Assembly: GCA_028095005.1 (NCBI GenBank)
Contig: CM051463.1
Span: 82,131,002 to 82,195,001, forward strand
DNA length: 64,000 nt
Source of the DNA: Rhynchospora pubera
Lineage: Eukaryota; Streptophyta; Magnoliopsida; Poales; Cyperaceae
Direction of reading: 5' to 3'
Of this stretch, positions 47,779 to 60,437 are shown in pieces; position 1 is the stretch's first letter, and the number at the start of each line of letters is the position of its first letter. The notes beneath the pieces were generated by a model, which had not been told where the DNA came from, did not search any database, and worked only from the letters and a program-made list of their open reading frames with translations. Both the position numbers and the translations under genes were made by a program.

Positions 47779-50700
47779 CTGTGAACGTATAATTTATAAA
47801 TAAATGTTATAAAACAGTGACAATATTACATGGAAGTTAACCTTCTTTTTCACACGCAGCACAATCATTTGCACATGTAAATACAAAACCAATATGCATA
47901 TTTTTACATGCCCTCAGCGCATCTAGAAAAATGGTATGTTTCTCGATTCATTTTATATTATCAACATCATAAATCAAATTAAATAAACATAGCCAAGGCT
48001 CAATAACCAGCCATTTATCTAAGGTGGAGCCAGAATAATGGCATTGGGGTAGGGGCAGGTCTTCCTGTTCCAACTGTCTTCACCCCTATCATCTAAAAAG
48101 CATCTTTCATGATCAACCACCAAAGTGTTTAATAAAATAAATAGCTATTAAATCATACCAAATCCTGCTGCACGGCCCCTACCCCCCCCCCCCCCAACGC
48201 CCCAACACACAATCCTACAACCGATGTGAGAAAGAAGCTAACTGAAAAGAAGGACAAACCTCCCCTTGATCCATCAAAGCAGAACTCCTGCTGCTCGATC
48301 GTTCCTTTGGCGTGGCTTATTTATAATTGGTATGGAAATGCGAGAAGAAAAGATAGGATGATAGACGAGGAGAAAATAATATATAAAGAGTTAAAGACTA
48401 GTGTGAATACGAAGATATGAAGGAAGAAGGTAAAGAAACGGAAGCGATTAGGTAAGGAGATAACTGGATAAGTAACTCCAATACAAAGACAAATTGAGAT
48501 GTTATATTCAGCAATTATAATATTGGTCTGTCTAACCCATTGACATAATATGTTCTGTTGGCATGATCTTGATATTTTTTTTTCTTTTAAAATGAACATA
48601 TTTTTGGTTTAAATGCCTTCTATTAATATTTTTTTTATAATAAATAGTATACACTGTGTATGCATGTGTGCGTGTATGACAGAGCTAGAGTGTTTCCGGT
48701 GCACATTTCCTTATTTTACATTATTTTATTTTTTTGTGCCTGTGTGTTTTACCAGCTTTTTTTAAAATTTTATTTTATTTGTTGCCAATGGAATTCCTAG
48801 AACTTATCTTTTAAGACTGATAAAATATTAATCATAGTTGCTTAATGTTTTGTCTCTGGATAATTGGGAATTAGGTTTTATGCTGTGGTTTATTTCATTG
48901 TATTCTGAATTTTGTGTGACACAATCTGCAATTGTGATTGACTAGCTTTTCACATCTAGTTGATTGAATTTTTGCAATTGTTTCAGAGGTAAACTGTGAT
49001 ACAACCCCAGTATGGCGCTGAGATTGAATTGCAGAGGTTAATTGATAAGCTCAAGAGTATTGTGAAAGTATACAAGATGTGTAAAGTGTGTGTGAAGAGA
49101 TGAATGAATTGTAAGTGGCAAGGGAGACCCCTTAAGAGGTCCATCCCCTTAGCGCCATTCTGAAGTGGGTCTCCAGACCAAGGCCCCAGGGGGCCTCGTA
49201 TGCCTCGGCTTGATTGGGACCGAGTTGCATTATCTCAGTTGAAATTTGAGAGTACTTGAGGCTGTTCTATTGGCCACTAAATGGGATGTGTGATCTTCAT
49301 ATGACATCCATCTCAACGGGATGTCTGAGTACTATACCATTGTTACTTGGACAGTCGCAAGGGTAATCAACTGGTCGGATGCCAATGTAACAAACTGGGC
49401 CAAAGCTTAATCAGTATGATATTGAAATTGCACCAATACCACTAATTAAACATTGCCAACTACAATGCTTTTTCATGGCTGCAACTTGTGGGTTTATCAT
49501 GGCCTCAAAACAAGTATAAAAGGTTTCAGAATTAACAACAAATTAATCCCAAATTAAACAGGACGGCCTTCAAAAGTTCAAACCATGAAAGCAACTTAGA
49601 CAAATTTGGAAACCAATTACAACTGGAACTTCAATCAAGCATTTTGTCAAACAGGTTACAGGCAACAATGGAGGTGGGAGAAGAAAATCCACTCAAATCG
49701 ATAAAGGAAAAAAGGTGCACCTTGTTATGGGGATGGGAAGAGGTTGCATAGTATCAAGAGGTCGATCGAAGCCTTTTCCGATTCTCTTCCACTTCCAGCA
49801 GCTTGATTGATCGATTCTCTTTCAATTCATAAATGATATGTCTAGACTTGTTAGCGGCTGCCTGGTTTGCCATCAAAACTGAAGGTCTGTAAAATTGTCA
49901 ATGCGGTAATTAAGGAAAATTTATTGTTGAAAATCAAGGAATAATTAAAATTTCCATTCTTTCAGCATAACAAGCCTAATGTAGTTGTGTCAAATTACTG
50001 AATTAGTAGTAAACCTTTTTGTATAGGTCATTTTTGTGACGTGTCCGAGTGAACATTTTCAAACTAATTAAGTCCAATACTTACAAATCGAAAGCTCGTC
50101 ATTAATCATAAGACAACTATTACTAATTCAAATAAACAATTTGATAAAATTATTAATTCAAACACTACAATGGAAGCACACGTAGCACAAATTATTATCA
50201 GTCCATAAAAATTATTTAACAGACTGGTTCAAGTGTCATTTACATTGGGAGGAGCCACTCGTCGATGACTTATTTCACAAATATATTATTTTATCGAATC
50301 AAGTCGTACATTTTGCTCCAAAACAAAATCAATTGATACAAAATAAAAATCAAATTCGTTAGCATTTTGTTAGATGTATAAATTTCATGCAATTTGAACT
50401 GCTCTCCTGATTTTTGTTTCAAAATAATATTCGTATCGAAGAAGTAGTTCAATTTTAAAATGAGATTTATGCTACATATGAAAGATGGTACAACACCATT
50501 ACACCAAAATATGCACAAAGTCTAATACTCTTAGTAGAGAATCGCCCAGTGTTCGCTCAGCAAAATGGCACCACCACTTGTCAAAAACTTTTAAATAGAC
50601 TACGGCAGTTTCAAGTTTTAGCCGCGTGGGACAGCTAGGAAGCATTAAAAGTAAAGCTCAAAAATAAAAAAATAATAATAATATATTTAAGGCATCATCA

Positions 50701-50940
50701 TAAATTAGATGAATCGACTATTTTGAATAAATATTAAATTGCTATATTTGTTGCCAAGATACTTCGAATATTGATACACGTATGAAATATTTCAAAAGTA
50801 TACTGTTTCTAATATTTAACATATATAAAAAATATTCATTTTCATTTTCATATAATAATTTAATTACAAGAGAAGGTTAAAGAAGAAAGCAAAACAAAAG
50901 ACAAATTGAAATCTTATATTTCATCTTCAGCAATCATATC
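47779..50940. other. Intergenic or former intron, 3.2 kb, no gene seen
   Basis: This contains a C run near 48183-48195, T-rich stretches, and a less AT-rich patch at about 49000-49420 whose nature I could not identify. No frame resembles a known protein. Confidence 0.4.
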
Positions 50941-51400
50941 TTGAGCAGTTTAAACACCTTGTTGAGTCTGCATCGCTGAATGTGCTGCCTCTGGGCTCTG
51001 AATATCAATATTTTTTTATGCCAGCTGTCCTCTCATTCTCAAATTTTTCCCATTTACATCGTTCTCCTGCAGTCAACAAAAAAAAAAAAAAAACAGTACA
51101 GTAGTTTTAGAGCAATTCTTGTCACAACCACCTTCAAGAAAGGTAATTGAGCTGCTATATATTTGGTAAGATATTCTAAGGGACCTTGTATACACAATCA
51201 GCTGTTCCTTGATATTTTTGTGGACGTAATATACATCTGCTAAGATATAATGACTTTCTATATAAGTTAACTAGGTAAGGTTAAACAGTGAATGTAAAAA
51301 AAGGAGGCCTTATTTTACGCCTATATAGCTAAGATATACTAAGGGCCTTAAAACAACAGCTTGTTTGGAAATCCTATCACTAATGTGTAATAAAACTCAC

Positions 51401-51611
51401 ATTCAGCGGGGGATAGTGCACTCGGCTTGGTTGCAAACCTAAGCATGGTGCCGGAGGATTAAATGCAGAGATGACAGCCTCCACTGGCAAGGAATTTACA
51501 CCGACTGCCCTGGCGAATAAGTCCCTTCAGTAATCGGCAGTTAGAACCCTGGCAATATCGGCCAGATTGGCATTTTGAGGCATGCACCAGCAACCTCAAA
51601 ACTCTCCATAA
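51401..51611 (-). pseudogene. HAC-type TAZ2 exon, copy A (decayed)
   Basis: This is the same exon as copy B at 47558-47778, clearly homologous at the DNA level, including the flanking intron (GCTTGTTTGGAA, GTTAACTAGGT). It reads LLVHASKCQSGRYC, but the second His ligand is lost (RQGSRC instead of RHGSQC). A 9-base deletion relative to copy B brings an in-frame stop after GGCHLCI. It cannot give a working TAZ2 domain. Confidence 0.8.
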
Positions 51612-53384
51612 CTGCACAAAGGTGTACTGTATAAATAATTCTTGCCAGAAAAAATAGTGACAATATATTGTTATTATTTATCACATTGAAGTTAACATTT
51701 TTTTCACATGCAGAACAGAAGATACTCAAATTTTGAACATTAAATTTGTTTTACACGACAAATTCCCTGCTCCACCGCCACCCTCATCGCGCAAAGTTTG
51801 TCTGCGTTTTTTTTTTGCTATTTTTTTTTTTTTTTACGGTTGAAGTGGCTAGGGGCAAAATCTATGACCAAGAACCTAGAATTTAATTAGAATAACACTA
51901 AATCTTTTAGAAGAATGTGACAAACAATCGCTGAGTTGTTTGTTCTGCTTTGCATGTCTAGCGGGCTTGCAGTGATCATTTATGTGTGTGTGTGTGTGTG
52001 TGTTCATCTCCTTGCGTGGCTTACAACAACTATTAATTGTGGCACAAATTGGTGTTAGTGATAGACATGCAAACAACTAACTTTAAGGGAAAGAATACCT
52101 TGAGGGAGAGAATAACGAAATAGCCAAAGCTTCCAACAATTTTTCAAGTGCATCTCATAACGAAATTACTGCACTAAGCTGCCTTTTCTTCTTATTTTAA
52201 CTTTTCCCCCTTCCTCTCACAGGAGTGAAAATTTCATTCGAACAGAGTGGGAAGTGGCACTCTAAAGTCTAAACCTAAAATAAGGACATGATTCTAAACC
52301 CTAAGGTAGGCCGTAGGCGCTTATTTAAAGAAGAAACGAAACAATCTGGACCGTTGGACTCCCAAGATCAATATCTGAAAGAGCCATCTGTATATTGGAA
52401 TTTGGAAGCCCATGGTTTTGGCAAAATGAAACCACTTGAGCACTTGTTGTATTGTATGTATCAATTAAAACCTGGTCCACTTACCAGCCGTACACCAGCA
52501 GATCCAATAAGGAAATAAGGATACCATACCGTCCATACGGGCTTCGTCTTAATTTTACGAATGCGAGTATTCATGCGGACGAGTAAACGGATATATTCAT
52601 TAAACAGAGACACCTATTTAATTTTGTGTCGATTTAATACTTACATTTAGAAAAACAAACTTTGAATCTTCAAGGTCAATGATATTTAAAATTATATAGA
52701 AGACATTTTTATGGTCAAGGTCAATGATATTTATGAATTTTTAAAGGTGAATACGTTCTTATTATTTTCAAGGATAATCACTACATGGAGCTCAGAACTT
52801 GCACAATTTTTTTGCTTTTTCAGCTATGCCCTCAAAATTTATTTATTTCACTTTATACAATCTGGTTTTAAGATGAATTTTGGTGTCTAAGTATTTCTTA
52901 ACTGAGTTAAGAAAGAGTTAAGTTCCCGTCAAGCATGGCCATGGTTTTTTATTGCTGCAGTAGAAGGTTAGAACTAATAATTAAAGGGAGGAACCAATTA
53001 ACAATTTATGAAATAAAAATTATCTAAAACTCAATAAAAGAAGGACTATTATATATACATGTAGTAAAAATGTACAAACATAAAATTATATACATGTCAA
53101 TAGTCCAATGGAAGTGCTTCATCTACAAAAATCTGATGATCTATTAAGAAAGTGATAATAATGATTTTGGCCTCTGTTTGCATTGAACCCTCTTCGGCAT
53201 CCAACAAAAAAGTAACAAGCGCTTTCAAGAATCTCACAATGCGAATTAAGTTGCGAACCCATAATTAGACAACCGAATCCACTCGTAGGTCAAGGAAACT
53301 TCTCAGATAATCAACAAAAACTGATTAAATCAGACACTAGCATATACATGTGTTACCCCCTTATGCTGTGCTGTCTGATGTTCT
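51612..53384. other. Region between the HAC stop codon and the first TAZ2 relic
   Basis: This begins with the HAC 3' UTR. It holds a (TG)n run near 51984-52001. The segment 52300-52520 has an open frame with no recognisable similarity. No HAC-like exon is seen here. Confidence 0.4.
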
Positions 53385-56300
53385 TCATCCTTGTAAAGAG
53401 GGGTGGTTGGTCAGCTGGTGGGGGTGATTAACCCTGCCCTTTTGCCCATAGCATGAATTACACAATTCAAAATCTGGGCAGACATTGCATCGCCAGCCCT
53501 GGCCAGACTCAATGTCAATTTTGCAGCTGCTGCATGTGCCCACAAAGGCTGGTGCAGTGGGGTTATGGAGGTGATACAACACCATCATAGAAGAGTGCTT
53601 TGCTCTGCGGAGTGTGTTGAATTGGTAGTGATTAGCCTGACACAGGGAGAGGAATGCCTGTCGAGTATTAAAGTGTGGGTGCTCGAGAATATCGTCCAAG
53701 TCCTTTGTATCATTTGGTACTCCTGTAATCTTCACCTGAAACAATGCATGATTCAACATTTCAAAGTTATAAGCCATCTATCATCATATTTACTACACTT
53801 TAAATATCAGTCACAATGAAAAATGAAAACTAAGTATCAATTAAAAGAAAGCAACAGAAGACTAACTGGGTTGAACATATGCTTGCTCCCGCTATCAATA
53901 GGATGCCTCTCCCTTTCCTCAAGTAGTTGCTCCGCATCATGACAGCTATTTGATAGATAGAAAGATTAGCTAATGTAGCACAATATATTATGAAATGGAG
54001 AATGGTGGCTCAAAGGCTGGATTTTTTTTTTTTTTTTTGGGTTCAAAATTTCACATAGGCATAAATACAACTGCTAATGCTTACCTATCACAAAGGTAGA
54101 AACACTGACAGGTGTTGCACACCCAGCGCATGCCTGACACCATATGACAGCCACATTTGTTGCAAGAATGCTGGAGATGCACCATGATGAAGTTTTCCTT
54201 CATTCTCTCTATTTGTTCACCCAGCTGCGCAAGGAAACAAGCCAAGTGTTACCCACCTTTATTGGGTTCTGGCAAAAGATAAAAATCAAGTCATCTTTGT
54301 AATAAGATGAGCAAAAACCTATAACATACTACCTTCTTCATCAGCATAGCAGCTTTGGAGGCACGGCCACTGATATCAGTATGGCTTGTGGTCTTGAGGG
54401 TACGCTTGATAGAAATATTTTTCCTGGTCTTGCCTTTCTGCTGCTTAAAATCATTCTCCTCCTGATTCATCTTGTTGATGATATCCTCGGCGGCTGCTGG
54501 CCAGAAGTCGCCATCAAAGTATGGTAGCCGTGCTGCAGTGACCTTTGCCTTGGACTCCCCTAGCTGTTTGAAGAAGTGGTCATGTAGGTTTGTCAAACTA
54601 ATCACTATGTTCTCCCTCATTCCCTTCTTCAGCATAGACAAGTACCTACAGAAGAGAAGGGAAAAAAAAAAGAAACAGGGTGTGATTTTAAGCTCGTACA
54701 CAAACATATGTTGCAATAATTAAAGGAATAAGCATGCTAAGCGGTAATACTTACCATTGTCGTAATTTGTCCTCTTTTGGAGTTTTCTGACCCTTAGGGT
54801 GGCAATAAAAGATGTAATCGTCACCCTTGCAAGGAGGACAAACCCATATATAGCAGTTGACGAAACCCTGTTTCTTGCAATACTCCAAATAGCCAATCTA
54901 GATAATGTAAGTTGGTGTTTCACAAAACAACAATAGATTAGATTACTCACCTAGTGATTCAATGAGACAACCAAATTGAGAACAATAAGGTCAAGTGAGT
55001 AATTTACCAATATTTCATGATAGACGAAGGTACGTAGTGCCACTCCATTAATTGTTTGGATATCAGGTTTGAAGTACTTGACTGAATCAAGATATGAAAT
55101 ACAAACGTGTCGTTGGTTCGGGAGAGCACAGTCAGTCCCGCATTCATGCACATACATTGCAAAGAGGCACACATCCACCCCATCAATATTTTGAAACAAC
55201 AGTATTGTCTACATAGTAAGACCAAATAATTAGCGAAATGTATACAGAAAATATGATGAAAAAGAATTCTTAAGCAACATGTCTCTACCTTTGATCTGTA
55301 TGTGAACTCGGCTGGGTAGTTCTCCTCCTGGAGAAGTTCACAAAACCATGGTTTTACTTCAAGCCTCTTGTCGGCTGCAGAGACTACTCTAACAACAAGT
55401 CCCTCTGCTCCAGGGACATCTTCTAACCCCTTTTGAAGAGAACTAGCACGCTCGTGTCTCTCTATTTCCAAACGCCTAAAAAGCCGGTTTTCAAGAAAAT
55501 CACTTAATCTAGTGCTGGGAAGATGCTTGGCAGCCAGCAAGAAACTTTCTGGGAGGGGGATGCGCTCGCCTCTTGCTACCTCATTGATGTAGCAATTGGG
55601 GCAAGTATATTCAGCCTGCCTGCTATTGTTAATGTGCTTATTGAAAAGTGCACAAATCTGGTGCTGCCATTTGTCACACTTATCGCACTGGACCCACTGC
55701 AGGTAAGAAATGAAAATTAAGCATGTTTTAGAAAACTTCTGTCATTGGCGCTCATTACCGAGCCCGTAAGGATAATCAATAATCATAAAACCAACAGACC
55801 AAGGACATAAAGAAAGGCTAATTAGTAATTAACAAAAAAAATACCATCCCAAAAACATAGAGTTGCAAAATGGCCCAAATAATTTTCCCTCAAGTGAACG
55901 TAACAGAAAACTTACCGCTTCTGCAAGGTATTCCTTGTTCACTTTCTTCTCAAACTGGGCCTTGGGGACCGTATGGCTCTCTATGTGTGTAGTTTCTTTT
56001 GCTGCTTTATAGCACGATGCACAAGTAGCATGGCTTTGTTCACCTGCACTGAGCATATAATATGTAACACAGCGATTGATGCGGGACCCGCAAGGTGTGC
56101 AAAAGATTGATCTTGGCTCGAACGGCATCTCCATGCCTTTGCAAAGCACACAGGAGTTGTCCCCAGCCTTACCTTTGTTCGGCTGCAAATGCACACAAAT
56201 AAGAGTTATTGTTCAAAACAAAGGCCCTTATAACTAAAGATAAAGCTTTTCATTGTAAACCCAAAGAGTTATTCATCTCACATTTTTTTTAGTTTTACGG

Positions 56301-59300
56301 CATTCAACCAACATTGTTTTATGTAAATTCAATACAATTGGAGATTACTTACATCACTATTAGTTGGTTTCCCTTTCAGGCTGCGAGGTGTATCTACTGA
56401 CTGATCAATCAAGCTTTTAATATGTTTTTGCACTTGCTCAGGCGTAAAACACTCCATCATAGAGGCACCTTTTAGGTTAGAGTTCTTCAACTGAACAGCA
56501 GTCAAATTCTTATCCCTCTCTTGTATTGCCTTGAGTCCATTTTCATCACTGCTCTCTTTATTCTCAACAGCTGCAGTAACCTTTTGGTTCATACAATGCA
56601 CATCTTCTAATAGACTGGTGGGGTTCGCATCATCTTGGGCCAATGATGAGGCACTGACAACACATTTATCACCATGAACTATCAATGTGTCACACGCACC
56701 AGGGGCAATTTCCAAATTTTGCGGTACAAGGTTAATTTTGACACCCATCCCCATTCTTGCATCTGCATTGTTAACGCAATGTTCTGCAGGTAATGTATCG
56801 AGTAAAGCACTTGATAGACTAGCTGCATTGACTAGTTCAGGACAAGTATCTACATTCAGAATCGGCCGCTTTGGTTGGGACTGTTGGGATGATGGGTGGG
56901 ACAGCTGCAGAATTTGGGGCATAGCCACCAAATTTGGCTCCTTATCACTTCGATCAGGAAATACTTCTGATGAGTCTAGCTGAGTCAGACCCTTGTCTGA
57001 AGATTTTAAACTAAGTTGGGATGAGTCAACTGCTCCAATGTGAGCATCAATCTGCAGGTTTCTATGTAACATGTCCGCACCATTTTCATTAGGAAACGAT
57101 TCCTCTACAGCATGAAAGGATGGGTTTGTGGTGTTATTCAGTATAGCAGCAGCATCCATATTGATCCTTGGCCTCTTTGGGAGAGGTTGTCCAGGTTGTA
57201 GCTGGGGCTGGTATTGACCTTTGGAGAGATCCATCAATAATGACGCGCCATCACTTTGATCAGAAAATACAGCTGACGAGTTTAACAGATTCACACCATT
57301 CTGTGAAGATTTCACAACAGGCTGGGACGACTCAACTGCTCCAATCTGAACAGCCATTTCAAGCTTTGCATGTCCACTGTTGGCACTCTTTTCAGTAGGA
57401 CACACTTCCTGTGCAGAACTAAATGGCCCGTTTGTGGTCTTCTTCAGTACAGCAGAAGCATCCTTATTAACCCTCGGCTTCTTTAGGAGAGGCTGTTCAG
57501 CTGATAAGTGTGGTTGGTGCCAACTTGTAGAGAGATCAACCGAATCAGTCTTCTGACCCATTTGATCAGAAAATACGCCTGGTGAGCACAATGGAGTCAC
57601 ACCATTAAGTGAAGATTTCACATCAAACTGTGATGAGTCAGCTGGGCCGAGTTTGACAGCCATTTTGACCCTTGAATGCACAAATTCATTTTCTTTAGTA
57701 AGCACAGGGAAGACATCCATATGCCCCCTTTGCCTCTTCATAATAGGTTGTTGACGTGGTGGGTGTGGCTGGTGCTGCACGTTGGTTAAATCAATCGAAA
57801 CTAGGCTCACATCCCTTCGATGGATTAGTGGACCTGATGAGTCAAACCGATTCATGCCTCTTTCAGTAGATAACATGAAAGGTTGGGATGAATCAGGGGC
57901 AGGCATAGCAGAAGCATTCAGAAGCTCAGTTTCTGTCTTATCATTGACCTCATTTCCAGCCACACCCCCTTTCAAGCCATTCATCAGTGACACAGCCTTC
58001 TGTTTGGAGATTGATAGAACTTTCTTGACCAGGCCACAAACATAGCAATTTTGAGCCTTACAATCTCGGAAATGGAGAGAAGACTTTTGAGCTTCCAAAC
58101 AGTGTGGATGACGACATTGCTTGTTACGACACTTTTCAATGTGTTTGGCCAAGTTTTGCATTCTCCCACAGTTCTTCTCAGGGCAGTGACCAACAGGCGC
58201 AGGACAGGACCTTGCATGGTCTAGGAACAGTATGAGCTTAATCTGATTCAGACACCAGTTTTCCTTCTGAAAGAGTGAAGCGGATCCTTTATTGGTGCCC
58301 CTTGTGCTTGGGGCCTGAACCCCCTCTATCAATGGAAAGCTGCTGTTGCTATTGTTATTATTAATCGTCACCTGCTGGATACTTTTTTGCATATGTTGCC
58401 TTTCCTGAGCCGGTCTCCCCTGAGACTGATGCTGCTGTACCAACAATGAGTCAGGCTGGTGGGGCCCTGAAAAGGAACAAAAAACAGTCCATCAGTAATT
58501 CAGTATTCGCAAAAAAGAAAATTCCATACTGGTTTTCTCTGTCCACCACTCAACATAGAGAATACACATTGCAATTGTATCCAGACATGTCATATACATA
58601 CTTGCTCACTTAAAAAGGATTCTACGGAATATACACTATTATTCATATGGTCACTTATTTATATTATGCTTAATACCAGTGGTTATACTTTACAAATGCA
58701 AGTAGTTTGCAATAGTTGGAGCAAAACTGCCAAGAAACCACAGTACGGCATCAAAGGAAATTCAGGAGCTGTCCAGTTCAGATACATACCAGCAGCAGCA
58801 TCCGGAGGACTGTTGCCTCTCTCTGTTGCCAATGAAACCTGACCTGTTCCAGATAGGCCGCGAGACAATCCAGGAGTCGGTATCATCACACAAGATGTAG
58901 TTGAATTAGATCCAATGTTATGATATGTCATGCTATGATGATGATTCTGCTGTTGTAGCTGCCGCTGTTCCTGATGGAGTTGATGCTGCCGTGTTTGTTT
59001 TATTTTGTTCAATGTATCCATTATCCAGCTGTCAACTCCATTGTGAAGTATTCTAATGTAGTTTCCCTAGTCACGACATAAAGAAAATGAAACAAGGATA
59101 AGGTGACGGCAAGCTGTTTTATCAGTTAATGTCAATACAAGCAAGGTCTATTTTTTTTTTTTGGGTGGGGGGGGGGGGGGGGTTGAATTATTAGTAACCT
59201 TGTTATGAGACTCCCGGAATATGTTTTCCTCGACCATCTTTGCAAATTTTAACAGCCACCGGTCAACCGAAAGGTTAGGTTTTATTTTCGTTAGTAAAAC

Positions 59301-60187
59301 CTCACATCTGTTTTCAGAAGCAAAATTTAGGGTGAGAGATGCACATAATACTTTAAAAAAAACAGAGAAAATAACATATCCAGCAGTAACAACTCAGGAC
59401 TCAGGAAGATACACAGACTAGTAGGCAACCCAATTAGTTTTTACCCTGATGAGTATATTACATGATTTTGAATCATGAATTGATGGATACATTGAATACT
59501 TCACAATGGAGATGACAGCTGGATAATGGATACATTGAACAAAATGAAACAAACACGGCAGCATCAACTCTGCTGATGGATACATTGAATACTTCACAAT
59601 GAAACAAGGCATGATTTTATTACATGCCTTATTTACTCATAGAAAATGATGAAGAAAGTTATCTAAAATAAGATAGATAAACCTAGTAATGCTACAACCC
59701 TATCTAATAATATTAACTCAAGGACACCCGTAGACCACCAGAGACATGAAACCATATATAATTGGGATGCAGTTTGATTTGTTATCTACTGGTTCATGCG
59801 TCAGGACTCAGGACTCAGGATTAATGAGGCAATGGGAAATTTTGGAATTAAAGAGTAAAAATATGGGATGCCCAAAAAGGGTGCTCCACATAGCATTCTG
59901 TAAAAACATTTGCTTTGTAAAGCTTTTGTTGGAAACACCCAACATGATGTTAAGCCTTAGTTTATTCATCGAAAGTGACCTTCCATGCAAATTCAAAATG
60001 CAAGAAATAAACCTAGTATTCCCTTTCATGTAACACAAGGCTTACTCAGGACACCAGAAAAGTATAATCATAAGTGATGCTTTAGCAAAAGATATAAATA
60101 ATAAACTTACATTTTCTTTTGCATCATACTTCGGAGAGCCTGAAACTCAGGATCGATGGTAACATGTCCCCCACAATTTTGCATCAT
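53385..60187 (-). CDS. HAC: CBP/p300-type histone acetyltransferase (HAC family), 12 coding exons, 1492 aa, lacking TAZ2
   Basis: HAC proteins are nuclear co-activators that acetylate histones. Exons in transcript order: 60187-60111, 59307-59199, 59066-58790, 58466-56353, 56182-55916, 55696-55289, 55208-55008, 54897-54755, 54645-54333, 54224-54085, 53945-53867 and 53735-53385; all GT-AG, phases fit. Domains: N-terminal HAC region (residues 1-62), Gln-rich stretch, TAZ1 (about 232-303, HARSCPAPVGHC), a long linker with four internal repeats (about 341-732), PHD-type zinc region (about 865-990), acetyltransferase core (about 1085-1300, ISYLDSVKYFKP, LRTFVYHEILIGYLEYC), ZZ finger 1 (about 1318-1360) and ZZ finger 2 (about 1445-1480, GQGWRCNVCPDFELC). 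The frame stops right after LTNHPSLQG, where Arabidopsis HAC1 continues into TAZ2. I see no usable donor before this stop. Confidence 0.9.
56733..57907 (-). repeat. Four tandem protein repeats of about 95-102 aa inside HAC exon 4
   Basis: Each unit has the pattern DSSQ..VKSS.NGV..L.SS.VFSDQ, a DLS block, QHQP...QPL.KRPR.NMD, then TTN and an E/K-rich tail ending near AVQIGAV. Units start near residues 341, 429, 530 and 632. The first and last are the most diverged. Confidence 0.7.
59496..59570 (+). repeat. Inverted copy of HAC exon 3 sequence inside HAC intron 1
   Basis: The 75 bases match the start of exon 3 (58977-59051, read on the minus strand) at about 73 of 75 positions, but in the opposite orientation. 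A 28-bp piece of the same sequence (TGATGGATACATTGAATACT...) is repeated at 59481-59508 and 59575-59602. The pre-mRNA could fold into a long hairpin joining intron 1 to exon 3. Confidence 0.85.
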
Positions 60188-60437
60188 TGTTCATTAACTG
60201 CACAAAATTGCATATGAGCTTTAGTTCAACAATTCTGTAGAATAGCAGCCATTACAAAAGTTTAATCAAATTGTTTTTTCAATCAAATGCATAAATTGCA
60301 TAAATTTCATTACCGGACAATCCCCTCTCCCCTTGCCTAATCCGAAGTTCCGAACCCTAATCGAATTGTCGCTTCGGTATAATTGCGGAAATATTTCTCT
60401 TCTTGTGATTGATCATATAAGGTCTCTCTATTTATAG
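60188..60437 (-). promoter_or_regulatory. HAC 5' UTR with intron, and TATA box
   Basis: A TATA box CTATAAATA lies at 60429-60437 (minus). A leader exon would run from about 60400 to 60314, where GTAATG forms a donor. An acceptor GTGCAG ends at 60198, eleven bases before the ATG at 60187. This gives a 5' UTR with one 116-nt intron. Confidence 0.55.

Noticed and set aside
52288..52518. 76-codon open frame between HAC and the TAZ2 relic
   Set aside because: It has no family similarity that I can see, and no splice or promoter context.
56687..56983. 98-codon plus-strand open frame, and several others within 56-58 kb
   Set aside because: These are shadows of the long HAC exon 4 on the other strand.
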